64,000 nucleotides of DNA from G963422745 sp963422745 (GTDB taxonomy: Bacteria > Actinomycetota > Acidimicrobiia > Acidimicrobiales > Aldehydirespiratoraceae), in NCBI GenBank assembly GCA_963422745.1, contig OY730477.1:992001-1056000 (forward strand), given 5' to 3'. Positions 34,991-45,500 of the stretch are shown piece by piece. Numbering within the stretch: the stretch's first letter is position 1; every line of letters starts with the position of its first letter. Below the pieces are notes generated by a model. It saw nothing but the letters and a program-made list of their open reading frames with translations. It was not told where the DNA came from and made no database searches. A program made the translations under genes and the position numbers.

Positions 34991-37805
34991 GGATGCGTCC
35001 GACGCAACCGCGCAGCCCGAGCCCGGCCGCATCGACCGGCTGATAATCAACTCCCCCTACACCGAGCCGGACCGTCACTGGGAATCCGGCGAACCAGGCG
35101 CAGGATTCCAACTTGATCCGGGCCGCCGACCGGCCGGGTATTACGTGTCGAAGTCGGGCGGGGGCCGAGAATTCAAGGCCTTACCCTTGGCAAATAAGCT
35201 CCGGCCGAGGGTGAAACAGTGGCGCCAGGCTGGCTACCCCGGGGTTACGGGCGTGACGAAACGCCTGTTGCAGCACTGGAACGAGCGCGACGGTTTTGAG
35301 CAGCGCCAGTTCTTCTTCTGCCAGTTGGAGGCGATCGAGACCCTGATCTGGCTGACCGAAGCCCCCGAAGCGTCACGGGTCGGCGTCGAGATACCCTCCG
35401 ACGGAAGCGACTTCACCCGCATCTGCTCCAAGATGGCCACCGGAGCTGGCAAGACCGTTGTTATGGCCATGCTGGTGGCCTGGCACGTCTGCAACAAGGT
35501 CACCTACCCCAACGACCCCCGCTACTCGCGCAACGTGTTGGTGGTCGCCCCCGGTTTGACCGTGCGCAGCCGTCTCGCCGTACTCGACCCACGCTACGAC
35601 GAGAACTATTACGACGAGTTCGACATCGTCCCGGTCGTGTACCTCGACAAGCTGCGCCAAGGCCGGGTGGAGGTCCGCAATTGGCATGTGATGCAGTCCG
35701 AGACGGCCGAGCAGGTAGCCCGTCGCAAGGGGGTGGACAAGCGGGGGCCACGCAGCAACGCAGCCTTCGTCCGCGATGTGCTGGGCGACATGGCCAGAGC
35801 CCGCAACGTTTTGGTGATCAACGACGAAGCCCACCACGCCTGGCGGGTTGCATACGCAGCGAAGGCCAAGGTCACAAGAGCCGAACGCGAAGAAGCCACC
35901 CGGTGGGTGGAGGGCCTGGACCGTATCCATCAAACCAAAGGCGTCCTGAGGTGCCACGACTTCACCGCTACGCCGTTTGTGCCCTCCGGGCGGGCCACTA
36001 AGACAGCGAGCTCCGAGGAGCTCTTCGGGTGGGTGGTGAGCGACTTCGGGCTCAACGACGCCATCGAGTCTGGTCTGGTCAAGACCCCGCGGGTGGTGAT
36101 CAGAGACGACGCCATGCCCGACGCCAAGACCTTCAGGTCGCGTATGTACCACATCTACGACGACAACTCCGTGAAGGGCGACCTCAATCGCAGGGCAGCC
36201 GCGGCTGAGCCCCTGCCGGACCTCGTGCGCACCGCGTACCGGTTGCTGGGTCACGACTGGAAGATCACCGCCGACGCCTGGGAGAAGGCTGGCCACCCCG
36301 TAGGTCCGGTGATGATCTCGGTCACCAACCGCACCGAGACAGCGGCCCGGGTGAAACACACGTTCGACTCCAACACGCCCGTGGAGGGGCTGGGCGATAG
36401 CGCGTTCACGCTTCACATTGATTCCAAGGTGCTGGCCAAGGCTGAGCAGTCCGAGACGCCTATCGCCGCTCTGGAGTCCGCCGTCGGGGTTGGCACGCCC
36501 GGTGCCGGGAAGGCTAAGTCGGCTACGAAGAAGCAGCAGGCGGAGTTGTTGCGTCGTCAGGTCGACACTGTGGGCAAACAGGGCGAACCCGGACAGGACA
36601 TCCGGCATGTGATTTCGGTGGCCATGCTCACCGAGGGTTGGGACGCCAAGACCGTGACCCACATCATGGGTTTGCGAGCGTTCAGCAGCCAGCTTCTTTG
36701 TGAGCAGGTGATCGGGCGGGGCTTGCGCCGTACGTCCTATGAGATCGACCCCGAAACAGAGCTGTTCAGCCCAGAATTCGTCAACATATTCGGGGTGCCC
36801 TTTGATCTCCTGCCTCAGCAGGAAACCGACGATACAGCTCCGCAACCGCCCAAGCCCAAGACCGAGATCTGTCTGGATCCGGCTAAGGCTGAGTTTGAGA
36901 TCGTATTCCCCAACGTGGTGCGCATTGAGCACTCCATTGTCCCTCGGTTGACGCTGGACCTGGTCGGGTTGGAACCTCTTGTCTTGGACGGATCGAAGTC
37001 ACCTACCAAAGCCGTGCTGGCTCAGAGCCTCCAGGGGGACCTTGACGAAACGCGGACCCACACCATCGGCCTCAGCCCCCGCCGGCAGCAGACCGTGCTG
37101 TTCAAGATCGCCGAAGGTCTTTACCATCGGATGGCCAACAGTGACGACTTGGCTCATCTGGTAACAGGCAACCGGGCAGTGTTTTGCGCGCAGCTCGTGG
37201 GCTTGTTGGATGAGTTTGTAGTATCGGACAAGCTGGAGTTTCGGGCCATCGGCGAGGCCTCGCCGCAGGTGTTGCTTGATCTGAATGCTGATCGGGTGAC
37301 GCTTCACGTGCTTGCCGCTATTCGCTCAGCTGTTATGGAGAGGGTTGAGCCGGTGTTTGACACCGAGCGACCGATCCTGTCGACGGCGGATATGGGGCGC
37401 TGGTGGACCGGTAAACCCAACGGACCGGCACTGAAGAGTCACATCAACCGATGCGTATACGACTCCGGTCTTGAGGGGTACGTCGCCCAACAGCTAGACG
37501 ACAGCGACTTGGTGCAAGCCTGGGCCAAGAACGACCACCTGGGTTTCGAGGTGGCTTACGTGCATGGTGGTGTGCCCCGGCGCTACATACCCGACTTCTT
37601 GATCCGCCTCACAGGCGACCACACGCTAGTGCTAGAGGTGAAGGGTGATCCCTTGGACTTGGATCGGTCTAAGGAGAAGTACCTAGAGCAATGGGTGGAG
37701 GCGGTTAACTCACACGGAGGGTTCGGGACTTGGTCGTGTGCGATGTATACGCCCGCCGACGATCTTGGCTGGATACTGGCCGCCCACACCGCCAGGTTCC
37801 CGTAA
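34950..37805 (+). CDS. Type III restriction subunit Res
   Basis: 951 residues from GTG 34950. SF2 translocase motifs: KMATGAGKTVVMAM at about 162 (Walker A), VINDEAHHAW at about 290, DFTATPF at about 335, MLTEGWDAKTV at about 560 and QVIGRGLRR at about 590. The C-terminal nuclease shows YIPDFLIRL followed by VLEVKG (about 880-900), the PD-(D/E)xK pattern. It should form a complex with Mod, translocate or slide using ATP, and cut when two oppositely oriented unmethylated sites are met. No homopolymer run is seen in it. A broken second copy is at 42090-42384 and 52330-52572. Confidence 0.93.
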   Translation: MSTESGPEPTLWTPDASDATAQPEPGRIDRLIINSPYTEPDRHWESGEPGAGFQLDPGRRPAGYYVSKSGGGREFKALPLANKLRPRVKQWRQAGYPGVTGVTKRLLQHWNERDGFEQRQFFFCQLEAIETLIWLTEAPEASRVGVEIPSDGSDFTRICSKMATGAGKTVVMAMLVAWHVCNKVTYPNDPRYSRNVLVVAPGLTVRSRLAVLDPRYDENYYDEFDIVPVVYLDKLRQGRVEVRNWHVMQSETAEQVARRKGVDKRGPRSNAAFVRDVLGDMARARNVLVINDEAHHAWRVAYAAKAKVTRAEREEATRWVEGLDRIHQTKGVLRCHDFTATPFVPSGRATKTASSEELFGWVVSDFGLNDAIESGLVKTPRVVIRDDAMPDAKTFRSRMYHIYDDNSVKGDLNRRAAAAEPLPDLVRTAYRLLGHDWKITADAWEKAGHPVGPVMISVTNRTETAARVKHTFDSNTPVEGLGDSAFTLHIDSKVLAKAEQSETPIAALESAVGVGTPGAGKAKSATKKQQAELLRRQVDTVGKQGEPGQDIRHVISVAMLTEGWDAKTVTHIMGLRAFSSQLLCEQVIGRGLRRTSYEIDPETELFSPEFVNIFGVPFDLLPQQETDDTAPQPPKPKTEICLDPAKAEFEIVFPNVVRIEHSIVPRLTLDLVGLEPLVLDGSKSPTKAVLAQSLQGDLDETRTHTIGLSPRRQQTVLFKIAEGLYHRMANSDDLAHLVTGNRAVFCAQLVGLLDEFVVSDKLEFRAIGEASPQVLLDLNADRVTLHVLAAIRSAVMERVEPVFDTERPILSTADMGRWWTGKPNGPALKSHINRCVYDSGLEGYVAQQLDDSDLVQAWAKNDHLGFEVAYVHGGVPRRYIPDFLIRLTGDHTLVLEVKGDPLDLDRSKEKYLEQWVEAVNSHGGFGTWSCAMYTPADDLGWILAAHTARFP

Positions 37806-37841
37806 CTCTGTCAGGTTGTCGGTAAGGGATGCATTGATCCG

Positions 37842-38460
37842 ATCTCGCATGGCGTAGTGGGTGTATGGGGTTTGCGGGTGTGTGTGGGCGGGGTTGCGGG
37901 TTGCGGGTTTCGGGTATCCGGTTCGTGATTGGCGTAGTGGGTGAATAGTGTTGGCGGGTGTGTGGCGGGTTGCGGCTCGGCCGGGCATCCGATGTTGATG
38001 GCGCAGTAGGCGAATAGGGCTTGTGGGTTCCGAGGCATCCGATGTCGCATGGTGTAGTGGGTGAGTGGGGTTTGCGGGTGTGTGGCGGGTTGCGGCTCGG
38101 CCGGGCATCCGATATTGATGGCGCAGTAGGCGAATAGGGTTTGCGCGTTGGCGAGGTATCTGAATGGGGATTGGTGTAGTGGGTGAGTTGGGTTTGCGGG
38201 TGTGTGCGGGCGGGGTTGCGCCAGGCATCCGATTCGTGAATGGCAAAGTGGGTGAATGGGGGTTTGTGGGTGTGTGTGGCGGGTTGCGGGTTGGCTAGGC
38301 ATCCGGTTCGTGATTGGCGTGGTGGGTGAATGGGGGTTTGTGGGTGTGTGTGGCGGGGGTTGCGGTTTGGTCGGGTATCCGGTTCGCGGTTGGTGTAGTG
38401 GGTGAATAGTGTTTGCGGGTGTGGGCGGCGAGCTGCGGCTTGACCAATTGTCCGAACGGG
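37842..38460. repeat. Degenerate tandem repeat upstream of mod2
   Basis: About ten units of 50-75 bases, each with a form of CATCCGATT, GGCGTAGTGGGTGAATGGGG, TTTGCGGGTGTGTG and GCGGGTTGCGGCT. Units differ by indels. Two similar units lie upstream of mod1 (31600-31740). The mod start region GACGAAGACGATCCC-AGACGACGGACACGAA follows in both places. The array separates res1 from mod2; no gene is seen in it. Confidence 0.85.
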
Positions 38461-38518
38461 GAGAGGCTGGAATTCAACGCCGACGAAGACGATCCCAAGA
38501 CGACGGACACGAACACCT

Positions 38519-41494
38519 ATGAAACGCAAGGCCAACAAGCCGATTGACAGTTACGCGCATACCGACGCCGAGCGGGCTAATAATCCGCCGGTGGGTTTGG
38601 TGAGCGCTGGCACTGATCCCGACGACGGCCCGCGGCGTTATCGCCATCGCCTGACCCCCCCCCCAGGCGATGAGAATCCCGGTGTTGAGCACGGCGCCGA
38701 CGGGGTCGGTTTTGGGGACGGCGAGGGTGATCCCGGTGAGGGTAGTGTTGGCGAGCGCGATCCCGAAGGGGGTGAACCCGACGGCGGCAGTGTTGCGCAG
38801 GGTGATCCCGGTGAGGGCGGTTTTGCGCATGGTGGGCCCGGTGAGGGTGGTTCCGCTGAGGTTGGCGGGTCTGGGGATCGTTATGTCGCGCCTGTTGGGG
38901 TTGATCCGCATCTAGAGCCGGAGTTGATTTGGGCGTCTAAGGCGGTGCGTGGTGATTTTGTGGTGCCGACGGTGTCGTTGCATGTGCATGAGCGGATCGA
39001 CCCTCGCACGATCATTGAGGCGGTGCGCCGAACCGATGGCGATCCAGTGGGCGGTTCGGGTCAGGGTTCGTTGTTTGAGCAGCCGGAGGAGAACCCTCCG
39101 TTGCGTCAGGCGATCGAGTTTTATCGTCATGCTCATAATTGGTCTAATCGGCTGATTGCGGGCGACAGCTTGTTGGTGATGAACAGCTTGTTGGCTAAGG
39201 AGAATCTGGGCGGGAAGGTGGGGATGGTGTATGTGGATCCGCCTTATGGGATCAAGTACGGCTCGAACTTTCAGCCGTTCACGAACAAACGGGAAGTGAC
39301 CGACGGCAAGGCAACGCATTTGAGCCGGGAGCCTGAGACGATCCGGGCCTTTCGTGATACCTGGGAGCTGGGTATTCATTCGTATCTGAGTTACATGCGG
39401 GATCGGTTGTTGCTGGCCCGGAAGTTACTTGCAGAAAGCGGTAGCTGTTTCGTGCAAATCGGCAACGAAAACGTGCACCGTATGGCTCTGTTGTGCGATG
39501 AGGTATTTGGTGCCGAAAATCGTATGGCCACGATCACTTATGCCACTAGCGGTAGCAGTTCGTCCAAGACTTTGCCCGAGGTGGGTGACTATCTGCTGTG
39601 GTATGCACGGGACAAGGAACGGGTGAAGTACCGCCAGCTGTACGAGCAACTCGACCGGGCCGGGATTGTGAAGTTGTTCAGTTGGCACGCGGCTGTGGAA
39701 CTAGAGGATGGCAGCACGCGCAAGCTCACCCTTGAGGAGCGATTCGACTCTGACGGGCACCTCCCTGAGGGTGCACGTTTGTTCAGAGCCACGCCGTTGC
39801 AATCTCAGGGGTGGTCAAGGACTGGGCGGTCTGAGTCCTTTGAGTGGCAAGATCGTACCTACGATTGTCCTGACACCCTCCAATGGAGGGTGTCAATGGA
39901 GGGCCTTGACCGACTAGCCGAACTGAATCGGCTGTTCTCGTACACCCAGGCAGCGTTGTGGTGGAAATGGTACGAAGACGAAGTACCGGGCCGGCGAATC
40001 AACAACATCTGGCACCGCAAGATGTCCCCCTCCGATAAGCGTTATGTGGTGCAGACGGCCCGGTCGGTTATTCAGCGTTGTTTGTTGATGACCACCGATC
40101 CGGGTGATCTGGTGTTCGACCCGACATGCGGCAGCGGCACTACTGCCTTCGTGGCTGAGCAGTGGGGCCGGCGTTGGATCACTTGTGATACGTCGCGAGT
40201 GGCGTTGGCCTTGGCCCGTCAGCGGCTCATGACGGCTACGTTCGATTACTACACTTTGGCTCATCCCGGCGAAGGGGTCGGTGGTGGGTTCGTGTATCGC
40301 ACGGTGCCCAAGGTGTCCGCCGCCAGCCTTGCCTACGATGAGCCTCCGCAGCTCACCACCGTGTATGACCAGCCTGAAAGGGATCGGGGTAAGCACCGGG
40401 TGACTGGGCCGTTCACGATCGAGGCGGTGCCAGCCCCCACCGTGTTGGGTCTTGATGCTCCCCTGGATACCGACGACCACCCGGCTCATGGGTCAGCCAA
40501 GCCCGCCTCTACCGTGTTGGGCCTCGACGCCCCGCTGAGCATCGACGACCACCCGGCTCATGGGTCAGCCAAGTCCGCCCCCACGGTGTTGGGCCTCGAT
40601 GCTCCCCTTAGCATCGACGACCACTCGACAGCCGAGCCAGCCGAAACAGCCGCGCCAGCGCACCCGGCCCCGGCTGATAACTCGATTGCTCGTGAGGGTG
40701 AGACGGCTCGTCACCACGAGTGGATCAATGAGCTGGCCAATGCCGGGATCCGAGGCAAAGGGCGCCAGCGCATCGCCTTCACCCGGCTGGAGCCGTTGGC
40801 TTGTACTCGTTTGCATGCCGTCGGCGAGGCTACTTCGGTTGATTGGGAGGCACCGAGGCGGGTGGTGGTGGCTTTCGGTCCTGAGTTCGCGCCGCTTGAG
40901 CAGCGCCGGGTTGAGCACGCTATTGAAGAGGCAACCATGCTGGTGCCCAGGCCGGAGCTGGTCGTGTTTGCTGCTTTTGCTTTTGATCCCGAGGCGGCTA
41001 AAGACATTGATGAGATCAACTGGCCTGGTATCACACTCGTGCGGGCCGCGATGAACACTGATCTGCAGACCGATGATTTAACCAAGGCCCGCACTGCTAA
41101 TGAAAGCTTCTGGCTGGTCGGCCAACCCGAGGTGGTGGTGAGCGACTTGGCCGACGGTCGCTATGAGGTGGAGGTGTTGGGTTTCGACTACTTCGACATC
41201 GACTCCGGTGAGCATATTTCTGGTGATGCCGGCGATATCGCTGTGTGGTTGCTCGACACCGACTACGACGGGCGCAGCCTCTTTCCGCGTCAGGTGTTTT
41301 TCCCCTCCGACGGTGCTAAAGGGGGCTGGTCCAAGCTGGCTAAGACCCTCAAGGCTGGTATCGACGCCGAAGCGATGGCCGCCTACTCAGGCACGGTGTC
41401 GTTGCCGTTCGAGGCGGGTGATAACAGGCGGGCCGCGGTGAAGATCACCGATAACCGCGGCATTGAGAGCCTCGCCGTCGTGGATCTACGTTGA
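38519..41494 (+). CDS. Type III DNA methyltransferase Mod, copy 2 (orphan)
   Basis: 991 residues. Nearly identical to copy 1 over the N-terminal third and the C-terminal half: MKRKANKPIDSYAHTDAERAN, DPPYGIKYGSNFQPF and FDPTCGSGTTAFVAEQWG are all shared. The low-complexity insertion (GDPGEGSVGERDPEGGEP and so on) and the block at about 39680-40030, between DPPY and FDPTCGSG, differ, so it probably methylates a different sequence. A spacer after the methylase repeats PTVLGLDAPL several times (three units versus two in copy 1). No intact res follows, only relics. It could be a methylase acting alone or share the Res of copy 1. Confidence 0.92.
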   Translation: MKRKANKPIDSYAHTDAERANNPPVGLVSAGTDPDDGPRRYRHRLTPPPGDENPGVEHGADGVGFGDGEGDPGEGSVGERDPEGGEPDGGSVAQGDPGEGGFAHGGPGEGGSAEVGGSGDRYVAPVGVDPHLEPELIWASKAVRGDFVVPTVSLHVHERIDPRTIIEAVRRTDGDPVGGSGQGSLFEQPEENPPLRQAIEFYRHAHNWSNRLIAGDSLLVMNSLLAKENLGGKVGMVYVDPPYGIKYGSNFQPFTNKREVTDGKATHLSREPETIRAFRDTWELGIHSYLSYMRDRLLLARKLLAESGSCFVQIGNENVHRMALLCDEVFGAENRMATITYATSGSSSSKTLPEVGDYLLWYARDKERVKYRQLYEQLDRAGIVKLFSWHAAVELEDGSTRKLTLEERFDSDGHLPEGARLFRATPLQSQGWSRTGRSESFEWQDRTYDCPDTLQWRVSMEGLDRLAELNRLFSYTQAALWWKWYEDEVPGRRINNIWHRKMSPSDKRYVVQTARSVIQRCLLMTTDPGDLVFDPTCGSGTTAFVAEQWGRRWITCDTSRVALALARQRLMTATFDYYTLAHPGEGVGGGFVYRTVPKVSAASLAYDEPPQLTTVYDQPERDRGKHRVTGPFTIEAVPAPTVLGLDAPLDTDDHPAHGSAKPASTVLGLDAPLSIDDHPAHGSAKSAPTVLGLDAPLSIDDHSTAEPAETAAPAHPAPADNSIAREGETARHHEWINELANAGIRGKGRQRIAFTRLEPLACTRLHAVGEATSVDWEAPRRVVVAFGPEFAPLEQRRVEHAIEEATMLVPRPELVVFAAFAFDPEAAKDIDEINWPGITLVRAAMNTDLQTDDLTKARTANESFWLVGQPEVVVSDLADGRYEVEVLGFDYFDIDSGEHISGDAGDIAVWLLDTDYDGRSLFPRQVFFPSDGAKGGWSKLAKTLKAGIDAEAMAAYSGTVSLPFEAGDNRRAAVKITDNRGIESLAVVDLR
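38655..38664 (+). repeat. C10 homopolymer near the 5' end of mod2
   Basis: Ten C encode LTPPPGD at about codon 46, the same place as the G10 run in mod1 but on the other base. A one-base change would lead into a frame that stops at or before 38915. Confidence 0.85.
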
Positions 41495-42089
41495 GTACCC
41501 AACCCCACACCGCCATCAACGGAACACCCACCACCAGACCTAACAACCTGGCTGACCAATACAGCTACACCAGCGATGAGTAGTCTGCCTATTCGGTGAG
41601 TACCGAGGTTGGCCCGGAACCGACACCGACCGACACTTGCCACTAGTAAGTTGCCTATTCTGTGAGTACCGAAGCTGGCCTGGAACCGCTACCGACCCGC
41701 ACCAGCCACTGACCGTTTCGTTGCCGTTTGCAGCGGGTGATTACAGGCGGGTCGGGGTGAAGTTCACCGATAATCGCGGTATTGAGAGCCTCGCTGTCGT
41801 GGATTTATGTTGAGCACCCGAACTGGCACGGAACCGTCACTTTGGACCTCGGCGTTATTCCTGGTGGGGTATCCAATGAGTACTGAGGTTGGACCGGAAC
41901 TGCTACGGACCCGCATCAGCCACTGACCGTTTCGTTGCCGTTTGCAGCGGGTGATTACAGGCGGGTCGGGGTGAAGTTCACCGATAATCGCGGTATTGAG
42001 AGCCTCGCTGTCGTGGATTTATGTTGAGCACCGAACCCCGCCGGAACAGCCACGGGCCTAGACCAGCGACGAGTAGTTTGCCCATCCAG
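41495..42089. repeat. Repeated mod-tail/res-head junctions
   Basis: After the mod2 stop, the res start sequence (GTGAGTACCGAGGTTGGCCC and variants) occurs near 41597, 41660, 41874 and 42090. A 100-base copy of the mod end (FAAGDYRRVGVKFTDNRGIE, then GIESLAVVDL and stop) occurs twice, at about 41713 and 41925 (period about 212). It looks like repeated tandem duplication of the mod-res junction. Confidence 0.85.
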
Positions 42090-42384
42090 GTGAGTACCGA
42101 GGTTGGCCCGGAAACCGACCGCCCACTCGATACCGGAAGCGTCGGACGCAACCGCGCAGCCCGAGCCGGGCCGCATTGACTGGCTGACAATCAACTCCCC
42201 CTACACCGAACCGGCGCTGGAGCTACGGCGGCCCCGACGACGGGTTTCGTCCCCACCGAGGGTCGCTGCCCGCCCGGCTATGTCATTTCCGGGTCAGGCC
42301 CTAGGGGGTGGGGCTGGGCACGGCAGCTTTTGGCCGCTGACGAACCGGCTCCGAGCATGGGTGAAACAGTGCTGCCCACCCTGA
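42090..42384 (+). pseudogene. 5' relic of a second res gene
   Basis: GTG 42090 opens like res1, but a frameshift soon follows. In the other frame ASDATAQPEPGRIDWLTINS, SPYTEP and later LTNRLRAWVKQC match residues 11-90 of Res1 (ASDATAQPEPGRIDRLIINS; LANKLRPRVKQW). The middle is strongly decayed and similarity ends at about 42380, just before the leader of the first protease of the 42-52 kb block. Confidence 0.85.
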
Positions 42385-42512
42385 CCGTTGGTGTTGTTGG
42401 GGTGGTTTGTGGTGATAGTGCATTGAGGGTGGTAGCTTGGATATGAGTCTTATATGTGAGCCTGTGGGCTTCGCACCAATTTCTTGTTCTGGATGGCTTG
42501 GGGGTAGGCCTA

Positions 42513-45500
42513 ATGAGGTTCGTTGGTTTGTTGATGGCTGGGTTGTGGTTACTTGTCGGGTCGGTGTTCTGGTTGTTTGCTGGGCCAGCTGCCGGTGAGG
42601 CTGGGCCGGGTGGTCTGCATGGTTCGGTTGGGGTGAATTCGGTGGTTGAGTCTTATGCGCGTGATTTTGTGGTGTCGTATGAGGAGGCTGAGCGGCGTTT
42701 GGGTCGGGTTGGTGTGTTGCAGGAAATGATGGCTTCGATTCGTGCGCTGGAACGTGACCGGGTGGCTGGTTGGGGGATCGATCATGGCGAGAACTTCGGA
42801 GCGTGGGTGTGGTTGACCGGGGATCGGCCTGCTAGTGCTGCGGCGGTTGAAATCGCGGCTAGGTCTGGTGATATGGAGATCCGTACCGGTGCTGTGCATA
42901 CCTATGCGGAGTTGAGGGCTGCGCAGGACCGGTTTGATCCTGACGCGATAGTGCAGGCGATGGGCGATGCCGAGGCAGGGTCAAGGGTTGCGGGCATGGT
43001 GGTGTTAACTGGTGTAGATATGGGATCCAACAGTGTCAGCGTCACTATTGATCCTGCTGGAGGTTCGGGTGGGGTTCGTCGGGGTGCGGGTTCTGAGTCT
43101 GCGGTGATGTCAGATGAGAAGTTCGAAGCGGAGACTGCCTGGTTAACTGGGGTAGCACAGGATTATCTTGATGTGGGTATCAAGGTTACCGATGGGCGCG
43201 GTTTTGATCTTCACGCTGATTTCATGGGCGGGGAGGTGATGTGGCCGTGTATGTCCGGTTTCGCTGCGAAACATAGTAAGGGCCATTATGGGCTCTTGAC
43301 CGCTGGTCACTGTGTTGAGCACCCGCAATTGCACGGCACTTGGCTCGATCTGGCGATTGGTGGGCCGACTAGGAGGGCTGATGCGCAATTTAACCGGATC
43401 CCGCATGGGGGTATCGTCCACACTCTGACAGATGATTACAAGTGTAATGATAGCGGTGGTGTATGTGATGTGACAGGAACAATCGAACGCACTGAGATGC
43501 TGGGTGACTACGTTTGTCACAACCTTGTGATAGGTGGGATATCTTGCGGCTTAGTCACAGATATTTCGGCCCGGGACTTCGTCAAGGTTTGTGAAGATGA
43601 GGATGGGCGGAATGTTACTTGTGATCCGGTGTTTGTGATAGTTCGAGGCGATTCGCTTAGACTATGTAAAGGTGATAGTGGTAGTCCGTGGTATAATCAC
43701 GCCGGTATAGCGTACGGGATCCATTCTGGAGGATCCGCCGTCACGGAGGATTGTGTTACCGTCGGTGGCCATTGGGCTGTTTTCTCTGCCATCAAAGAGG
43801 TAGAAGCGGCACTCGATGTGAAAGTACTGACCGATGATCCGTCGCCACCTTCAGCCATCATAAACCTCAAGAAATCAGTCCGTGTTGACGGAGTATATTT
43901 GTCCTGGGACCCGCCCGCAGAAGGTGCGTGGAACTACATTGTGAACCGCCGAATAGCGAACTCAAGCCAAAAGTACAGTCAGATCTTTGAAACTCGGACT
44001 CACTACTATCTTGATCGCGCTGTGGATTTGATTCCGGGAATAGAATATGAATATGAGATCATAGCCCAGAATAATCTGTATATGAAAAGTGATAGCCGCT
44101 ATATCAGTGCCACAGCTCCTATTACTATGACGGTGGATCATAATCGTATTGAGGTAAACCTATATTGGTACTTGCCGTCCAAAGATATTGAACACTATGA
44201 GGTGTATCGTCGGGTAGGAAAGCCTGGGTATAGTTACACCAAGATCGCAACAGTCAAGTCTACCGAGAAGCCAATCTATCGGCATCCCGTTTCGGATCTA
44301 ACGCCGGGTGTTGAGTACTACTACCGAGTTAGAGCGATTACTGATAGCGGCGAAATTAGCAACCTGGGATCAAATCCCAATAACTATGCTCGGTTAGTCA
44401 TTCCACCAGCAAGAAATCTACGCGTGGTCTTGAAGTCAACAACTGCAGAGCTATCATGGATCACATCATATGGAGGAATTAAGAGTTATGAAGTGTACCG
44501 AAGGCCAGTAGAGAAGGGTGCAAGTTACAGCAAGATCGGAACATCTAAGACTCAACGCTATAGCGATCCTGTTTCGGGTCTGACGCCGGGTGTTGAGTAC
44601 TATTACCGTTTGAAGCCGGTTAGTAGTGCTGGGGTGGTTGGTAGCTGGGGGCCTGGTAACAACTATGCTAGTCTGGTCATGCCTGCAGCGCTAGGCTTGA
44701 AAACTACCAGGTTTTCTGGTGGGGTGAGGGTTTCTTGGGATGTGCCGGTTGGGGATGTGGCTAGTTATAAGGTGTACCGTCGTGTCGCCAAGCCAGGTGA
44801 AGTCTATGTTGAGGTTGCAGAGCGTGAGGTTCCGTATTATTGGGAGCCTGTTTCGGGTCTGACACCGGGAGTTGAGTATTACTATCGGATCAGAACGGTT
44901 AATGGTGCTGGTGTGGTTGGTGGATGGGGGCCCGGCAACAACTATATCAGTGTGGTCATGCCTGCAGCGCTAGGCTTGAAAACTACCAGGTTTTCTGGTG
45001 GGGTGAGGGTTTCTTGGGATGTGCCGGTTGGGGATGTGGCTAGTTATAAGGTGTACCGTCGTGTCGCAAGGTCAGGTGAAGTCTATGTTGAGGTTGCAGA
45101 GCGTGAGGTTCCGTATTATTGGGAGCCTGTTTCGGGTCTGACACCGGGAGTTGAGTATTACTATCGGGTGAAGGCAGTCGGCAGTGCTGGGGTGGTTGGC
45201 AGCTGGGGGCCTGGTAACAACTATGTCAGCGTGGTCATGCCTGCAGCGCTAGGCTTGAAAACTACCAGGTTTTCTGATGGGGTTCGGGTTTCTTGGGATG
45301 TCCCGGTTGGGGATGTGGCTAGTTATAGGGTGTACCGTCGTGTCGCAAGGTCAGGTGAGGTCTATGTTGAGGTTGCAGAGCGTGAGGTTCCGTATTATTG
45401 GGATCCTGTTTCGGGTCTGACACCGGGAGTTGAGTATTACTATCGGGTGAAGGCAGTCGGCAGTGCTGGGGTGGTTGGCAGCTGGGGATCAGGTAACAAC

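Noticed and set aside
37842..38460. His/Pro-rich minus-strand proteins upstream of mod2
   Set aside because: They are read through a degenerate tandem repeat; no start signal or conserved pattern.
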